The notes beneath the pieces are model-generated. The model saw nothing but the letters and a program-made list of their open reading frames with translations. It ran no database searches and was not told where the DNA came from. A stretch of 34,214 nucleotides of DNA from contig JANPKU010000014.1 of the NCBI GenBank assembly GCA_031426215.1, positions 1-34,214 on the forward strand. Direction: 5' to 3'. Positions 17,501-24,469 of this stretch are shown piece after piece. The DNA is from Sva-07 sp031426215. Its GTDB lineage: Bacteria > Actinomycetota > Acidimicrobiia > Acidimicrobiales > Ilumatobacteraceae. How positions within the stretch are numbered: position 1 is the stretch's first letter; each line of letters begins with the position of its first letter. The position numbers and the translations under genes were made by a program.

Positions 17501-18550
17501 GATGCGCCCGTGGTCGGGGGCGGTGTGCCAGCGGTTGATCGTGGTGTCGAACTGCAGACCCGGATCGGCGCACTCCCATGCCGCTTCGGCGATCTCGCGC
17601 CACAGTTGGCGGGCCTTCACGGTACGAAGCACGTCGCCGGTGGTGACCGCTATGAGGTTCCAGTCGCTGTCGTCGACCACGGCCTGCATGAACTCGTCGG
17701 TGACACGCACCGAGTTGTTGGCGTTCTGGTACTGCACCGAGAACGAGTCGGCACCGTCGAGACCCATGTCGAATCCGGCATCGGCGAGCACCCGCGCCTT
17801 GCGCTCCTCGATCGCCTTGGCCCACACGAACTGTTCGACGTCGGGGTGGTCGGCGTCGAGGATCACCATCTTGGCGGCACGTCGGGTCTTGCCCCCCGAC
17901 TTGATGGTGCCCGCAGACGCATCGGCGCCACGCATGAAACTGACCGGCCCCGAGGCAGTGCCGCCCCCTTCGAGCAACTCGAACGACGACCGGATCCTCG
18001 AGAGGTTGACTCCCGCCCCAGAGCCTCCTTTGAAGATCAGACCTTCCTCGCGATACCAGTTGAGGATCGAGGGCATCTCGTCCTCGACGGCCAGGATGAA
18101 ACACGCGCTGGCCTGCTGCGGCACACCGCGCACCCCGATGTTGAACCAGACCGGACTGTTGAACGCAGCGCGCTGGGTGACGAGGATGTACTTGAGTTCG
18201 GCCCGGAACACCTCGGCCTCGTCACCGTCGAAGTAGCCATCGGCACTGCCCCAGTCGGTGATGGTGTCGACGATTCGATCGACGACCTGCTTCAGCGACC
18301 ACTCCCGCTGATCAGTACCGAGGGCGCCGCGGAAGTACTTCTGGCTGACGATGTTGGTGGCGTTCAACGACCATGTGGTCGGGAACTCGACGCCGAGTTG
18401 CTCGAAGGCGACAGAGCCATCGAGCCAGTTGGTGATGCGAGCGTCGCGTCGCTCCCAGACGATCTCGTCGTACGGGTCGACGCCGGCGGAGGTGAACAAG
18501 CGCCCGAGCCCGATGGTTCCGTCAGCGATGCGGTCCGGTGCGAGCGACAT
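14525..18550 (-). CDS. nrdJ: Adenosylcobalamin-dependent (class II) ribonucleotide reductase, intein-containing
   Basis: A 1341-residue precursor; removal of a 399-residue intein leaves 942 residues, the normal NrdJ size. It reduces ribonucleotides to deoxyribonucleotides using coenzyme B12. Visible landmarks: C150 (QQASACFIL, first redox cysteine), FKGGSGAGVNLSRIRS, the N354-P355 / C755-S-E757 active site split by the intein, C766 (NSACNLASINL, second redox cysteine), and the C-terminal cysteine cluster C1315, C1318, C1328, C1331, C1334, C1340 that re-reduces the active site. C755 aligns with the thiyl-radical cysteine (C439 of E. coli NrdA). GGAGG lies seven bases before the ATG. The gene is transcribed from the 303-bp upstream region. 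Confidence 0.95.
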   Translation of the reverse strand: MSLAPDRIADGTIGLGRLFTSAGVDPYDEIVWERRDARITNWLDGSVAFEQLGVEFPTTWSLNATNIVSQKYFRGALGTDQREWSLKQVVDRIVDTITDWGSADGYFDGDEAEVFRAELKYILVTQRAAFNSPVWFNIGVRGVPQQASACFILAVEDEMPSILNWYREEGLIFKGGSGAGVNLSRIRSSFELLEGGGTASGPVSFMRGADASAGTIKSGGKTRRAAKMVILDADHPDVEQFVWAKAIEERKARVLADAGFDMGLDGADSFSVQYQNANNSVRVTDEFMQAVVDDSDWNLIAVTTGDVLRTVKARQLWREIAEAAWECADPGLQFDTTINRWHTAPDHGRITASNPCFTGDALVHTDKGLIRFDELFARANIGEEFRVWTHDVTNPDMPSEEMHLTTPEAFMITGKNAVQRLRFSNGMELRCTPSHRIFTLNRGYVDADELTYEDRVRSLNLPAPALGADWAIPVQTDWEHYRSKGDRELPLRLPEVWSDTFAHYLGWLVGDGSTSGTSTVTIYGSADDRDEILPAHQELLEDINDGRTIKLSDQANGTVQLRLTRRPLKKFIEALGVASVTGEHKTIPWSIEQAPADIVAAFLRGLFDADGCAVHNPEKGSYVGLGSISIELLRGAQRLLSTFGITSRMYNVRRPGASRFSYERKDGSVATYQSKASYDLRITGRSMHRFAAEIGFSLSRKSNTLRDAVVGHEVYDVDTSIHLVERSDEGVELTYNLSEPRNHSYVVNGVVVRNCSEYFHVDNSACNLASINLLKYLQEDGGFDVGAFTHTVDTVFTAQEILVGRADYPTEKIGDTTRALRQLGLGYANLGALIMALGLPYDSDEGREWAAAITSLMTASAYAASARTAARIGPFDGYDREAEAMLGVLEMHRSANDELGQTDAVPDDLVDAVADAWDRALADASVHGVRNSQATVLAPTGTIGLAMDCDTTGIEPDLALVKTKKLVGGGTMSIVNQTIPRALRRLGYSPEQVDDIVAHIDEHMSVIGAPHLAAEHVPVFACSMGDNTIHYEGHIRMMGAVQPFLSGGISKTANMPEDATVEDIEGLHMLAWELGLKSVAIYRDNCKLGQPLSSSKGRSSDAVADLSAPAAVEAGVQQVIERVVHRPVRQKMPRTRRGRTFEFRVADCKGFATIGEYDDGQPGEIFLTVSKQGSTMAGVMDAFAKSVSYGLQYGVPLRAFVEAFTNMRFEPAGMTDDPDIRFASSIMDYLFRRLAIEYMSYDERAELGIFSVNERLQPTLPGVEESVTETNQGSDLPPDPKSVDTAQLSFASVGYSGSDETPAQGMVRPSDAPMCMQCGVTMIRSGSCYVCTSCGSTSGCS
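16289..17485 (-). mobile_element. Intein with LAGLIDADG homing endonuclease, inserted in nrdJ
   Basis: Residues 356-754 of the precursor. The N-terminal splicing block begins CFTGDALVHT; block B is CTPSHRIF with the TxxH histidine at intein residue 80. Endonuclease motifs are YLGWLVGDG (acid D156) and LRGLFDADG (acid D255), so a LAGLIDADG nuclease may be active. The C-terminal block is HSYVVNGVVVRN followed by the +1 cysteine. The penultimate residue is Arg, where His is usual. The +1 residue is the catalytic radical cysteine of the host enzyme, so the unspliced protein must be inactive. Confidence 0.93.
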
Positions 18551-18853
18551 GGATGAACCTCCGAAGGTCGAGAGACCTCCAAACTACCGCCACCATGCAA
18601 GGCGCCGACTGGGTGCGGCACACAGGTCGAGGGAGCTCCCCAAGCAGACACTGTCCTCAAACCCCTCATCGGAGTCAGCATCAGCCTTCTTGTCCGTGCG
18701 CCGCACCGCAGTCGGTACTGGGAGGGCACTCTACGGAACTCACCCTGTGGGGGGAAAGAGGACAACCATGTGAATTGCGGTGAACGAGGTGTGGATACGA
18801 GGTGAACAACTCCGAGTTGTCCACATCGTCACATTCGACGGCAATGGGTCAAA
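18551..18853 (-). promoter_or_regulatory. 303-bp nrdJ upstream control region
   Basis: No gene is supported here. Read towards nrdJ it holds DnaA-box-like sites and a palindrome (18790-18825), a TAGAGT -10-like hexamer (complement of 18728-18733) without a good -35, a small hairpin at 18565-18578 (AGGTC, loop GAGA, GACCT) and a GGAGG ribosome-binding site at about 18558-18562. I see no cobalamin riboswitch core and no convincing NrdR box. Confidence 0.5.
18790..18825. promoter_or_regulatory. Paired DnaA-box-like sites and a 23-bp palindrome upstream of nrdJ
   Basis: TTGTCCACA at 18817-18825 is identical to the actinobacterial DnaA box. The complement of 18790-18798 is GTATCCACA, one mismatch from TTATCCACA. 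They point in opposite directions, 18 bp apart. The first also forms the right arm of an imperfect palindrome (18802-18824, arms GTGAACAACTC and GAGTTGTCCAC, one mismatch) around a central C. Confidence 0.55.
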
Positions 18854-21130
18854 TCAGCTCGTCGGACCAACGGTGACCGGGATGCCGTTCAGAACGGAGG
18901 TGCCCGACAGCGGGTCGAGTGCAGCATCGTCGGACAACGTGTTGGAGTTCACCCCGGCATGTTCGGCTGCGACCCGGAGCCGAACGCCGGGCAGGTCGTG
19001 GCCCCAACCGTGCGGCAGGCTGACCACTCCGGGTCGGATCTTCTCGGTCACCTCGACTGGTGCCTGCACCGACCCCACTCGTGATGTCACGCGGGCCGAA
19101 CCACCATCGGTCAGCCCGAGCGACGCAGCATCTTCGGGGTGCACCTGCAACGTGCACCTCGGCGCGCCCTTCACCAGCACCTTCACGTTGTGCATCCACG
19201 AGTTGTTGCTTCGCAGGTGCCGACGGCCGACGAGTACGAGCCTGCGAGTGGCCAGTTCGTCGGCGCACGAAAGCAGCCGCTCGAGGTCGGCCACCAACGG
19301 TTCAGGGGCCAGCTCGATTCGGCCACTCGGCGTCCTCAACACCTCCGGGATCCGCGCCACCAGCGGCCCGAAGTCACGACCGTGGGGATGCGCGATGAGA
19401 TCGTCGAGCGAGGTGCCCCCTGGATCGGCGCCGAACCCGTCGCCGAACGGACCCGTTCGCAACATGAAGTCGAGCATCCGCTCAGGCCCTCGGCGACCCG
19501 ATGCGTTCAACTCCGCGAGGAGTTCATCCGCGTCGCGTCCACCGACCGACGAATACTCGTCCTTCACGCCACTGCGCACCAGACCCTCGATCGCGATGTC
19601 GTCGGCAACCGACGGATCGACGTCGACACCGAATCCCTGCGCAATCGCAGTCAGCTTGGCAATGATCTCCCATTCGTCGGGCTGGCCGTCGTCAAGCGGC
19701 AGCACCGGGGGCGAATAGTTCGCCACGTTGCGCACGGCGAACTGCAACAGCAACAGGTCGTAGTGACCCCGCTGCAGCTGCGACGGCGGTGGCAGGATCA
19801 CGTCGGCGTGGCGAGTCGTCTCGTTCAGGTACAGGTCGATGCTCACCATGAAGTCGAGCTGATCGAGTGCCTTCGCGAGCCGTTCGCTGTTCGGGGTCGA
19901 CAGCACCGGGTTACCAGCCAGCGTCACGAGCGCCCGGATCTGACCGTCGCCCGGCGTCTCGATCTCCTCGGCCAGCACGCTCACTGGATACTCCCCCATC
20001 ACCTCGGGGTGACCGCTGACCCGCGAATTTCCCCGACCGACGCTGAAGCCTCGTCCCGATCCCGGCTTGCCACGCGTCGTTCCACCGCCGGCCACGGGCG
20101 TCGGGAACATGGCCCCGCCCGGCCGGTCGAGGTTGCCACTCAGGATGTTGACCACGTCGATCAGCCACGACGCCGTCGAGCCGAACTCGGTGGTGGTGGT
20201 CCCGATCCGCCCGTACACGGCCGCAGACGGTGCCGCCGCCAACTCGCGAGCCATCGTCCGGATCGTGCCGGCGTCGACGCCCGTGACGGGGGCCGCGAAC
20301 TCGGGGGTGAACGGCTCGAGCGCAGCGATGATCTCATCGAGGCCGGCGAGGTGGCCGGTGACGTGCTCGCCCGGGTCGGCGAGGCCCTCCGCGAGCATGG
20401 TGCTGGCCATCGCTGCGAGCAGGACGGCGTCGGTGCCCGGCCGGATCGACACCCACTGATCGGCCTGCTCGGCAGTACGCGACAGGCGTGGATCGACCAC
20501 GACCACTTTGCCGCCACGCGCCTGGATCGCCTCGATCCGCCCCGGGAAGTCGGGTGCGGTGCACACGCTGCCATTGGAGGCATACGGGTTCGCACCGAGA
20601 ATCACGAGGTGATCGGTCCGATCCAGGTCAGGAACCGGGATCGCCACCGGCGACCCAAACACGAATCCCGACGCCACGTGTCGTGGCATCTGGTCGACCG
20701 TCGACGCGCTGAATCGGTGACGCGTGCCGAGCCCGGTGAGGAGCACCCTCGAGAACATCATCGCCGACAGGCTGTGGGCGGTCGGGTTGCCGACATAGGC
20801 GGCGAGCGACTCACGACCGGTGCGCTCGATCACGTCACCGAGACCGGCTGCCACCACCTCCCACGCCTCGCTCCAGCTCACCGCCACGAAGTGACCGTCG
20901 CGCTTCACCATCGGTGCTCGCAGACGATCGGGGTCCTCGTGCAGCTGCTTGAGCGTGGACCCCTTGGGGCAGATGTAGCCCTTGGAGAACACGTCCAGCC
21001 GATCTCCCCGAATCCGCTGGACCTCTTCGCCGCCCTCGCCATCCGATCGCAGCGAGATCTCGAGGCCGCAGCTCGCCTCACACAGTGGACAGGTGCGGAA
21101 CGCGGTGCGGACCGATGATGGCGATGTCAT
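18854..21130 (-). CDS. Molybdopterin-dependent oxidoreductase (formate dehydrogenase/BisC-like family)
   Basis: A 758-residue molybdopterin enzyme. The N-terminal [4Fe-4S] cysteines are C14, C17, C21 and C54 (TCPLCEASC, then YICPKG). A dinucleotide-binding C-terminal domain (QVHPEDAASLGLTDGGSARV, then SLPHGWGHD) closes the protein. No Tat signal is present, so it is cytoplasmic. By eye the molybdenum-ligand position (SeCys140 of E. coli FdhH, in GTNNVDCCARVU) aligns with D146 in GTRHRFSASTVDQMP, so Asp may coordinate the metal. No electron-transfer partner gene is adjacent. Substrate is unknown. Confidence 0.88.
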   Translation of the reverse strand: MTSPSSVRTAFRTCPLCEASCGLEISLRSDGEGGEEVQRIRGDRLDVFSKGYICPKGSTLKQLHEDPDRLRAPMVKRDGHFVAVSWSEAWEVVAAGLGDVIERTGRESLAAYVGNPTAHSLSAMMFSRVLLTGLGTRHRFSASTVDQMPRHVASGFVFGSPVAIPVPDLDRTDHLVILGANPYASNGSVCTAPDFPGRIEAIQARGGKVVVVDPRLSRTAEQADQWVSIRPGTDAVLLAAMASTMLAEGLADPGEHVTGHLAGLDEIIAALEPFTPEFAAPVTGVDAGTIRTMARELAAAPSAAVYGRIGTTTTEFGSTASWLIDVVNILSGNLDRPGGAMFPTPVAGGGTTRGKPGSGRGFSVGRGNSRVSGHPEVMGEYPVSVLAEEIETPGDGQIRALVTLAGNPVLSTPNSERLAKALDQLDFMVSIDLYLNETTRHADVILPPPSQLQRGHYDLLLLQFAVRNVANYSPPVLPLDDGQPDEWEIIAKLTAIAQGFGVDVDPSVADDIAIEGLVRSGVKDEYSSVGGRDADELLAELNASGRRGPERMLDFMLRTGPFGDGFGADPGGTSLDDLIAHPHGRDFGPLVARIPEVLRTPSGRIELAPEPLVADLERLLSCADELATRRLVLVGRRHLRSNNSWMHNVKVLVKGAPRCTLQVHPEDAASLGLTDGGSARVTSRVGSVQAPVEVTEKIRPGVVSLPHGWGHDLPGVRLRVAAEHAGVNSNTLSDDAALDPLSGTSVLNGIPVTVGPTS

Positions 21131-21225
21131 TGCTGCATCGTCGCAGACCCGGCAGATCCTCGACGCAGCCGACTGCCCGGTCAGACGACGCTGCGCTGCC
21201 GATCAATGAGGGCCATGATGGGCCC

Positions 21226-21915
21226 ATGCGCCGACTCCTCCCCGATCCCGCCCAGCACGTCAGCGTCGAGGATGCCTACCGCACACCACTGCAGTCCCGT
21301 GTGGAGGGCCCGTGGGTCGGGCTGTGCATGGTTTCGTCGATCGACGGCTCGATCGCCGTCGCCGGCACCTCCGCGAAGTTGTCGAGCGCGACCGATACGG
21401 CGGTACTCGCCCAGCTGCGCCAGATCGCCGACGTGATCGTGGTCGGTGCCGGCACCGTGCGGGACGAGGGGTACGGCGAACCACGCAAACAGGGCCAGCG
21501 TGTTGGAGTGGTCACCTCCAGTGGACAGCTGGACTTCTCGACGGAGCTGTTCAGCTCTGGTGCCGGCTTCCTGATCACCAGCGAGCGGGCAACGCTGGAT
21601 GTGCCCGCAGGCGTCGATGTCCTACGAGCCGGGGATGAGTCCATCGATCTCGTGACCGCGATTTCGCAGCTCCACCTGGTGGTCGACGTTGCCAATTTCG
21701 TCCAGGTCGAGGGTGGAGCGTCACTCAACGGAGCGCTTTTCGAAGCTGACCTGATCGACGAGATCAACGTGACCACGTCGCCGGCCACCTTCGGGGGCGA
21801 CGGGCCACGACTCGGTACCGGAGCAACCTCACACATGCATCGTTTCGAGTTGGCACAGTTGGCCCTCGACGACGAGTCGTTCGTGTACAGCCGTTGGTTA
21901 CGGCGTCGTGACTGA
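21226..21915 (+). CDS. RibD C-terminal-domain reductase (pyrimidine reductase family)
   Basis: A 229-residue dihydrofolate-reductase-fold protein of the RibD_C family. MVSSIDGSIAV, VGAGTVRDEGYG, VEGGASLNGALFEADLIDEI and the FGGDGPRL turn are typical of NADPH-binding riboflavin-biosynthesis reductases and relatives. It lacks the deaminase domain of full RibD. Riboflavin synthesis or F420-dependent/NADPH-dependent reduction of another heterocycle are possible. The ATG at 21226 removes an arginine-rich upstream extension. The 3' end overlaps the convergent nrdR gene by 18 bp. Confidence 0.85.
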   Translation: MRRLLPDPAQHVSVEDAYRTPLQSRVEGPWVGLCMVSSIDGSIAVAGTSAKLSSATDTAVLAQLRQIADVIVVGAGTVRDEGYGEPRKQGQRVGVVTSSGQLDFSTELFSSGAGFLITSERATLDVPAGVDVLRAGDESIDLVTAISQLHLVVDVANFVQVEGGASLNGALFEADLIDEINVTTSPATFGGDGPRLGTGATSHMHRFELAQLALDDESFVYSRWLRRRD

Positions 21916-22359
21916 CTTCTCGAGCAGCGCCAACTCGCGATGGAAATCCGCCGCGGCATCGAAGTCCTTGTAGACACTGGCGAAACGAAGGTATGCCACC
22001 TCATCGAGGACGCGGAGCTCGTCGAGCACGGCGAGCCCGACACTCGCGCTGGTCACCGTCGAGCCCAGGAGCCGCATCGAGTCCTCGACGGAGGTCGCTA
22101 TCGCTTCGAGACGTTCGTCGGCCACGTTGCGGCCCTTCGTCGCCGCACCGAGGCCTCCGATCACCTTCTTGCGATCGAACGGTTCGGATCCACCGTGCGA
22201 CTTCACCACCGAGAGCGGAGCATGATCGACACGTTCGAAGGTCGTGAATCGCTGCGCGCAGGCAAGGCATTCCCGGCGACGACGGATTGCGGTGCCCTCT
22301 TCCGCGACACGGGAGTCGACGACTTTGGTGTCGTCGGCGCGACAGACTGGACAGAACAC
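21898..22359 (-). CDS. nrdR: Transcriptional repressor NrdR
   Basis: A 153-residue zinc-ribbon/ATP-cone regulator of ribonucleotide reductase genes. Zinc cysteines are C3, C6, C31 and C34 (FCPVC, ECLAC), followed by the ATP-cone (SVVKSHGGSEPFDRKKVIGGL). It starts at GTG, with FCPVC immediately after, as in the family. It presses on nrd promoters when dATP is high. Gene order lexA - LysM protein - nrdR is the same as in mycobacteria. A strong hairpin lies 36 bp upstream of its start. Confidence 0.95.
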   Translation of the reverse strand: MFCPVCRADDTKVVDSRVAEEGTAIRRRRECLACAQRFTTFERVDHAPLSVVKSHGGSEPFDRKKVIGGLGAATKGRNVADERLEAIATSVEDSMRLLGSTVTSASVGLAVLDELRVLDEVAYLRFASVYKDFDAAADFHRELALLEKSVTTP

Positions 22360-22394
22360 GCCCGCATGCTACTGCGCAGCCAATGTGTGGCCAA

Positions 22395-22422
22395 TGCTGA
22401 GCCACGGCAGGTGGACTCAGCA
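22395..22422 (-). terminator. Strong hairpin between the LysM gene and nrdR
   Basis: The stem pairs 22395-22405 with 22411-22422 (11 bp, one bulged A at 22415, loop GGCAG). It may end LysM transcription or reduce read-through into nrdR. No T-run follows. Confidence 0.45.
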
Positions 22423-22435
22423 CTGGCGCACGAAC

Positions 22436-22843
22436 TCAAGGCAACCGCACCGCCTGGCCGACCTGGATGAGGCTGCCGCCGTTGACGTCGATGAGCGCAT
22501 CGACGAAGCGGTCCTGGTCGACCCCACCGCGATAGCGATTGGCGATCGACCACAGCGTGTCACCGGCCTCGGCGACGTGCACCCGCGCAATCGGCGCTCC
22601 GACTCCACCCGATGCGATGTCGGAGGCCGCGGCAGGCCGACCTCCGACACCGCCGATGGCTCCAATCATCGCCGATGCAGAAATAGCGCAGATCGCGACC
22701 ACGATGACCACGAGGAGCGCCGCAACGGTTCGGCGGATCGCAAAGTTGGCGGTCTCGTCGCTTGCGAGGCTCGACCCGAGACCGGGAGGTCGGAGGGCAA
22801 CCACCCGGTCGGCTGGTCGATTCGGATACAAGGTGGCGGTCAT
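22436..22843 (-). CDS. LysM membrane protein, likely SOS cell-division inhibitor
   Basis: A 135-residue protein with a cytoplasmic N-terminus, one membrane helix at about 38-63 and a C-terminal LysM peptidoglycan-binding domain at about 88-134 (VHVAEAGDTLWSIANRY, then LIQVGQAVRLP). It is divergent from lexA, and followed by nrdR. In Mycobacterium tuberculosis the gene in this place, Rv2719c, is DNA-damage inducible and blocks division; DivS of Corynebacterium occupies the same locus. A LexA-like site lies in its promoter region. GGAGAG precedes the ATG by about five bases. Confidence 0.88.
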   Translation of the reverse strand: MTATLYPNRPADRVVALRPPGLGSSLASDETANFAIRRTVAALLVVIVVAICAISASAMIGAIGGVGGRPAAASDIASGGVGAPIARVHVAEAGDTLWSIANRYRGGVDQDRFVDALIDVNGGSLIQVGQAVRLP

Positions 22844-22911
22844 CGAGCTCTCCGGAATCGGATCGTGCGGGCAGTGACGTTCTGCCCGCTGTTCGCTTCG
22901 TGGCCGGTCGA

Positions 22912-22925
22912 CAAACAGATGTTCG
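22912..22925 (-). promoter_or_regulatory. LexA (SOS) box of the LysM gene, one mismatch
   Basis: The complement reads CGAACATCTGTTTG, one mismatch from CGAAC-N4-GTTCG. It lies about 70 bp upstream of the LysM start. A TTGACA (complement of 22968-22973) with TTCACT 18 bp downstream (complement of 22944-22949) could be its promoter, placing the box just after the transcription start. Confidence 0.55.
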
Positions 22926-22990
22926 TTCGATCGGGTGTTCGACAGTGAACCAGGGCCGAAGTGGCGTTGTCAACCCTTGTCGGGAATTAT

Positions 22991-23006
22991 TCGAACAATT
23001 GTTCCC
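22991..23006 (+). promoter_or_regulatory. LexA (SOS) box of lexA
   Basis: TCGAACAATTGTTCCC, with a perfect 12-bp palindrome GAACAATTGTTC. It is about 50 bp upstream of the lexA start and 12 bp upstream of its -35 element, so LexA would repress its own gene. Confidence 0.85.
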
Positions 23007-23017
23007 GGTACAGATGT

Positions 23018-23046
23018 TTGACCGCGGACGCCTCTATCAGTACGCT
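23018..23046 (+). promoter_or_regulatory. lexA promoter giving a leaderless mRNA
   Basis: -35 TTGACC (23018-23023), 17-bp spacer, -10 TACGCT (23041-23046). The expected start, seven bases after the -10, is the A of the lexA ATG at 23053. No ribosome-binding site precedes that ATG, which fits a leaderless transcript. Confidence 0.6.
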
Positions 23047-23052
23047 GTTCGA

Positions 23053-23682
23053 ATGGCTCCCACGATCAGCACGCGTCAGCGAAACATTCTCGAGTTCATC
23101 GAACAACAGATCCGCGAGCGTGGGTACCCACCATCAGTCCGCGAAATCGGCGATGCGGTCGGACTCACGTCCCCGTCCACCGTCCACAGCCACCTCAACA
23201 CGCTGCAGCGTCTCGGCTATCTCCGCCGCGACCCGACCAAGCCGCGTGCCATCGAGGTGCGCTACGACGTCAACAGTGGCGCCATGATGGAGCGCCGTCC
23301 CGTCCGACACGTCCCACTGGTCGGCGATGTGGCCGCCGGCACCAACGTCCTGGCGGAGGAGAACGTCGAGGAGCTCCTCCCCGTGCCCGTCGACTTCACC
23401 GGCGACGGCGAACTCTTCATGTTGCGAGTACGAGGTGACTCGATGATCGAGATCGGCATCCTCGACGGCGACTTCGTGGTGGCATCACAGATCGCCAACC
23501 CGAACAACGGCGACATCGTGGTCGCCGGCATCCCCGGCGGCGAGGCCACCATCAAGACCTACAGTCGATCAGGCGCGGAAGTCACGCTGACACCGGCCAA
23601 CTCCACCATGGAGCCGATGGTGTTCACCGCCGAGGAAGTCGAGATCTACGGCAAGGTCGTCACGGTGATGCGCCGCTACTGA
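23053..23682 (+). CDS. lexA: LexA repressor
   Basis: A 209-residue SOS repressor. The winged-helix DNA-binding domain is at about 1-65 (REIGDAVGLTSPSTVHSHL recognition region). The RecA-stimulated cleavage site is A95-G96 (VAAGT), and the catalytic pair is S130 (RGDSMIE) and K168 (ATIKTY). All required residues are present. The ATG at 23053 gives the classic N-terminus; an in-frame ATG at 23014 would add 13 residues and lies inside the promoter. Its promoter and box are upstream; LysM is divergent. Its end is 7 bp from the end of the convergent miaB operon. Confidence 0.97.
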   Translation: MAPTISTRQRNILEFIEQQIRERGYPPSVREIGDAVGLTSPSTVHSHLNTLQRLGYLRRDPTKPRAIEVRYDVNSGAMMERRPVRHVPLVGDVAAGTNVLAEENVEELLPVPVDFTGDGELFMLRVRGDSMIEIGILDGDFVVASQIANPNNGDIVVAGIPGGEATIKTYSRSGAEVTLTPANSTMEPMVFTAEEVEIYGKVVTVMRRY

Positions 23683-23689
23683 GGAGGCC

Positions 23690-24466
23690 CTACAGAGGTG
23701 CCGGGGGTGGACCCCACGGCGACTGCTGGTCGGCGTCCGGTGCTGCGGCGAGCGGTGGACCCGTGGCCCCCGTTGTCGGTGGAGGGATCGGGAACCCCGG
23801 GGGGCTCGACGGCCATCCCCGACCATCCGGTGTCCATGGGCCAGTCGGCCCGATCGGGGGCGGCGACCGTCGGCTTCCCAGCACCAACAGCAGTCCACCG
23901 AACACCAGACCGACGATCGCCGCTGCGGCGGCTCCCCAACGAAGCAGCGCAACCCCATCATCGGGTGAGCGGCCGACCGCCACCGCGAAGGGAGCACCTT
24001 CGGTCGTCGCGACCGTGAGCACATGGTCACCCGGCGTGTCGACCTGCACCGTGTGCACGGCCGAGCCGACGAAACCACCGACGTCGTAGCTGACGGCGTC
24101 GCCATCATCGAGGTCGCCCAAGTCGATCTCGTCACCGTTCGGATCGACGAGGGTCGCGCCCAATGCCGGCACATCGCCGACGTCGCGATCGAAACGGAGT
24201 TCGGCGTCGCACGCCCCCGCGAGCCGATCGAATTCGCCGGTGGTCTCGACGTAGAGCACGAAGGTGCCGGTCGCCTCGAAATCCAATGTCGTGTCGCACC
24301 CGACCGGCGCCCGAGCGAAACCGGCCACGTTGTCGGTGCGGCGCTCACCCGATGCGACCCACAGGGCGATTGCTGCACCGATCGAACCGACGAGCACCAG
24401 CACCCCGACAAGAAGCATCCACCCGCTTCGCCTGGCCTGCTCAGGCATCGATCCACTCCCCGTCAT
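23690..24466 (-). CDS. Two-helix membrane protein with extracytoplasmic domain and proline-rich tail
   Basis: A 258-residue protein with membrane helices at about 16-39 and 174-197. Between them is a beta-rich-looking domain with two cysteines (C57, C86) that could form a disulfide and acidic DPNGDEIDLGDLDDGD turns. The tail is proline/glycine-rich and cytoplasmic. Family unknown. It follows dapC with a 3-bp gap and is the last gene of the operon. Confidence 0.65.
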   Translation of the reverse strand: MTGSGSMPEQARRSGWMLLVGVLVLVGSIGAAIALWVASGERRTDNVAGFARAPVGCDTTLDFEATGTFVLYVETTGEFDRLAGACDAELRFDRDVGDVPALGATLVDPNGDEIDLGDLDDGDAVSYDVGGFVGSAVHTVQVDTPGDHVLTVATTEGAPFAVAVGRSPDDGVALLRWGAAAAAIVGLVFGGLLLVLGSRRSPPPIGPTGPWTPDGRGWPSSPPGFPIPPPTTGATGPPLAAAPDADQQSPWGPPPAPL

Positions 24467-24469
24467 GCG

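Noticed and set aside
16943..18556. Plus-strand open frame opposite nrdJ (also 14735-16261)
   Set aside because: Antisense of conserved reductase and intein codons; no motif or ribosome-binding site.
18551..18853. Cobalamin riboswitch in the nrdJ leader
   Set aside because: Expected because NrdJ uses B12, but I find no B12-box core or the typical paired elements.
18551..18853. NrdR box pair upstream of nrdJ
   Set aside because: No sequence close to the ACA-rich/TGT-rich 16-bp NrdR box consensus; the palindrome at 18802-18824 differs.
19139..21118. Plus-strand open frame opposite the molybdopterin oxidoreductase
   Set aside because: Arg/His-rich shadow of a conserved gene.
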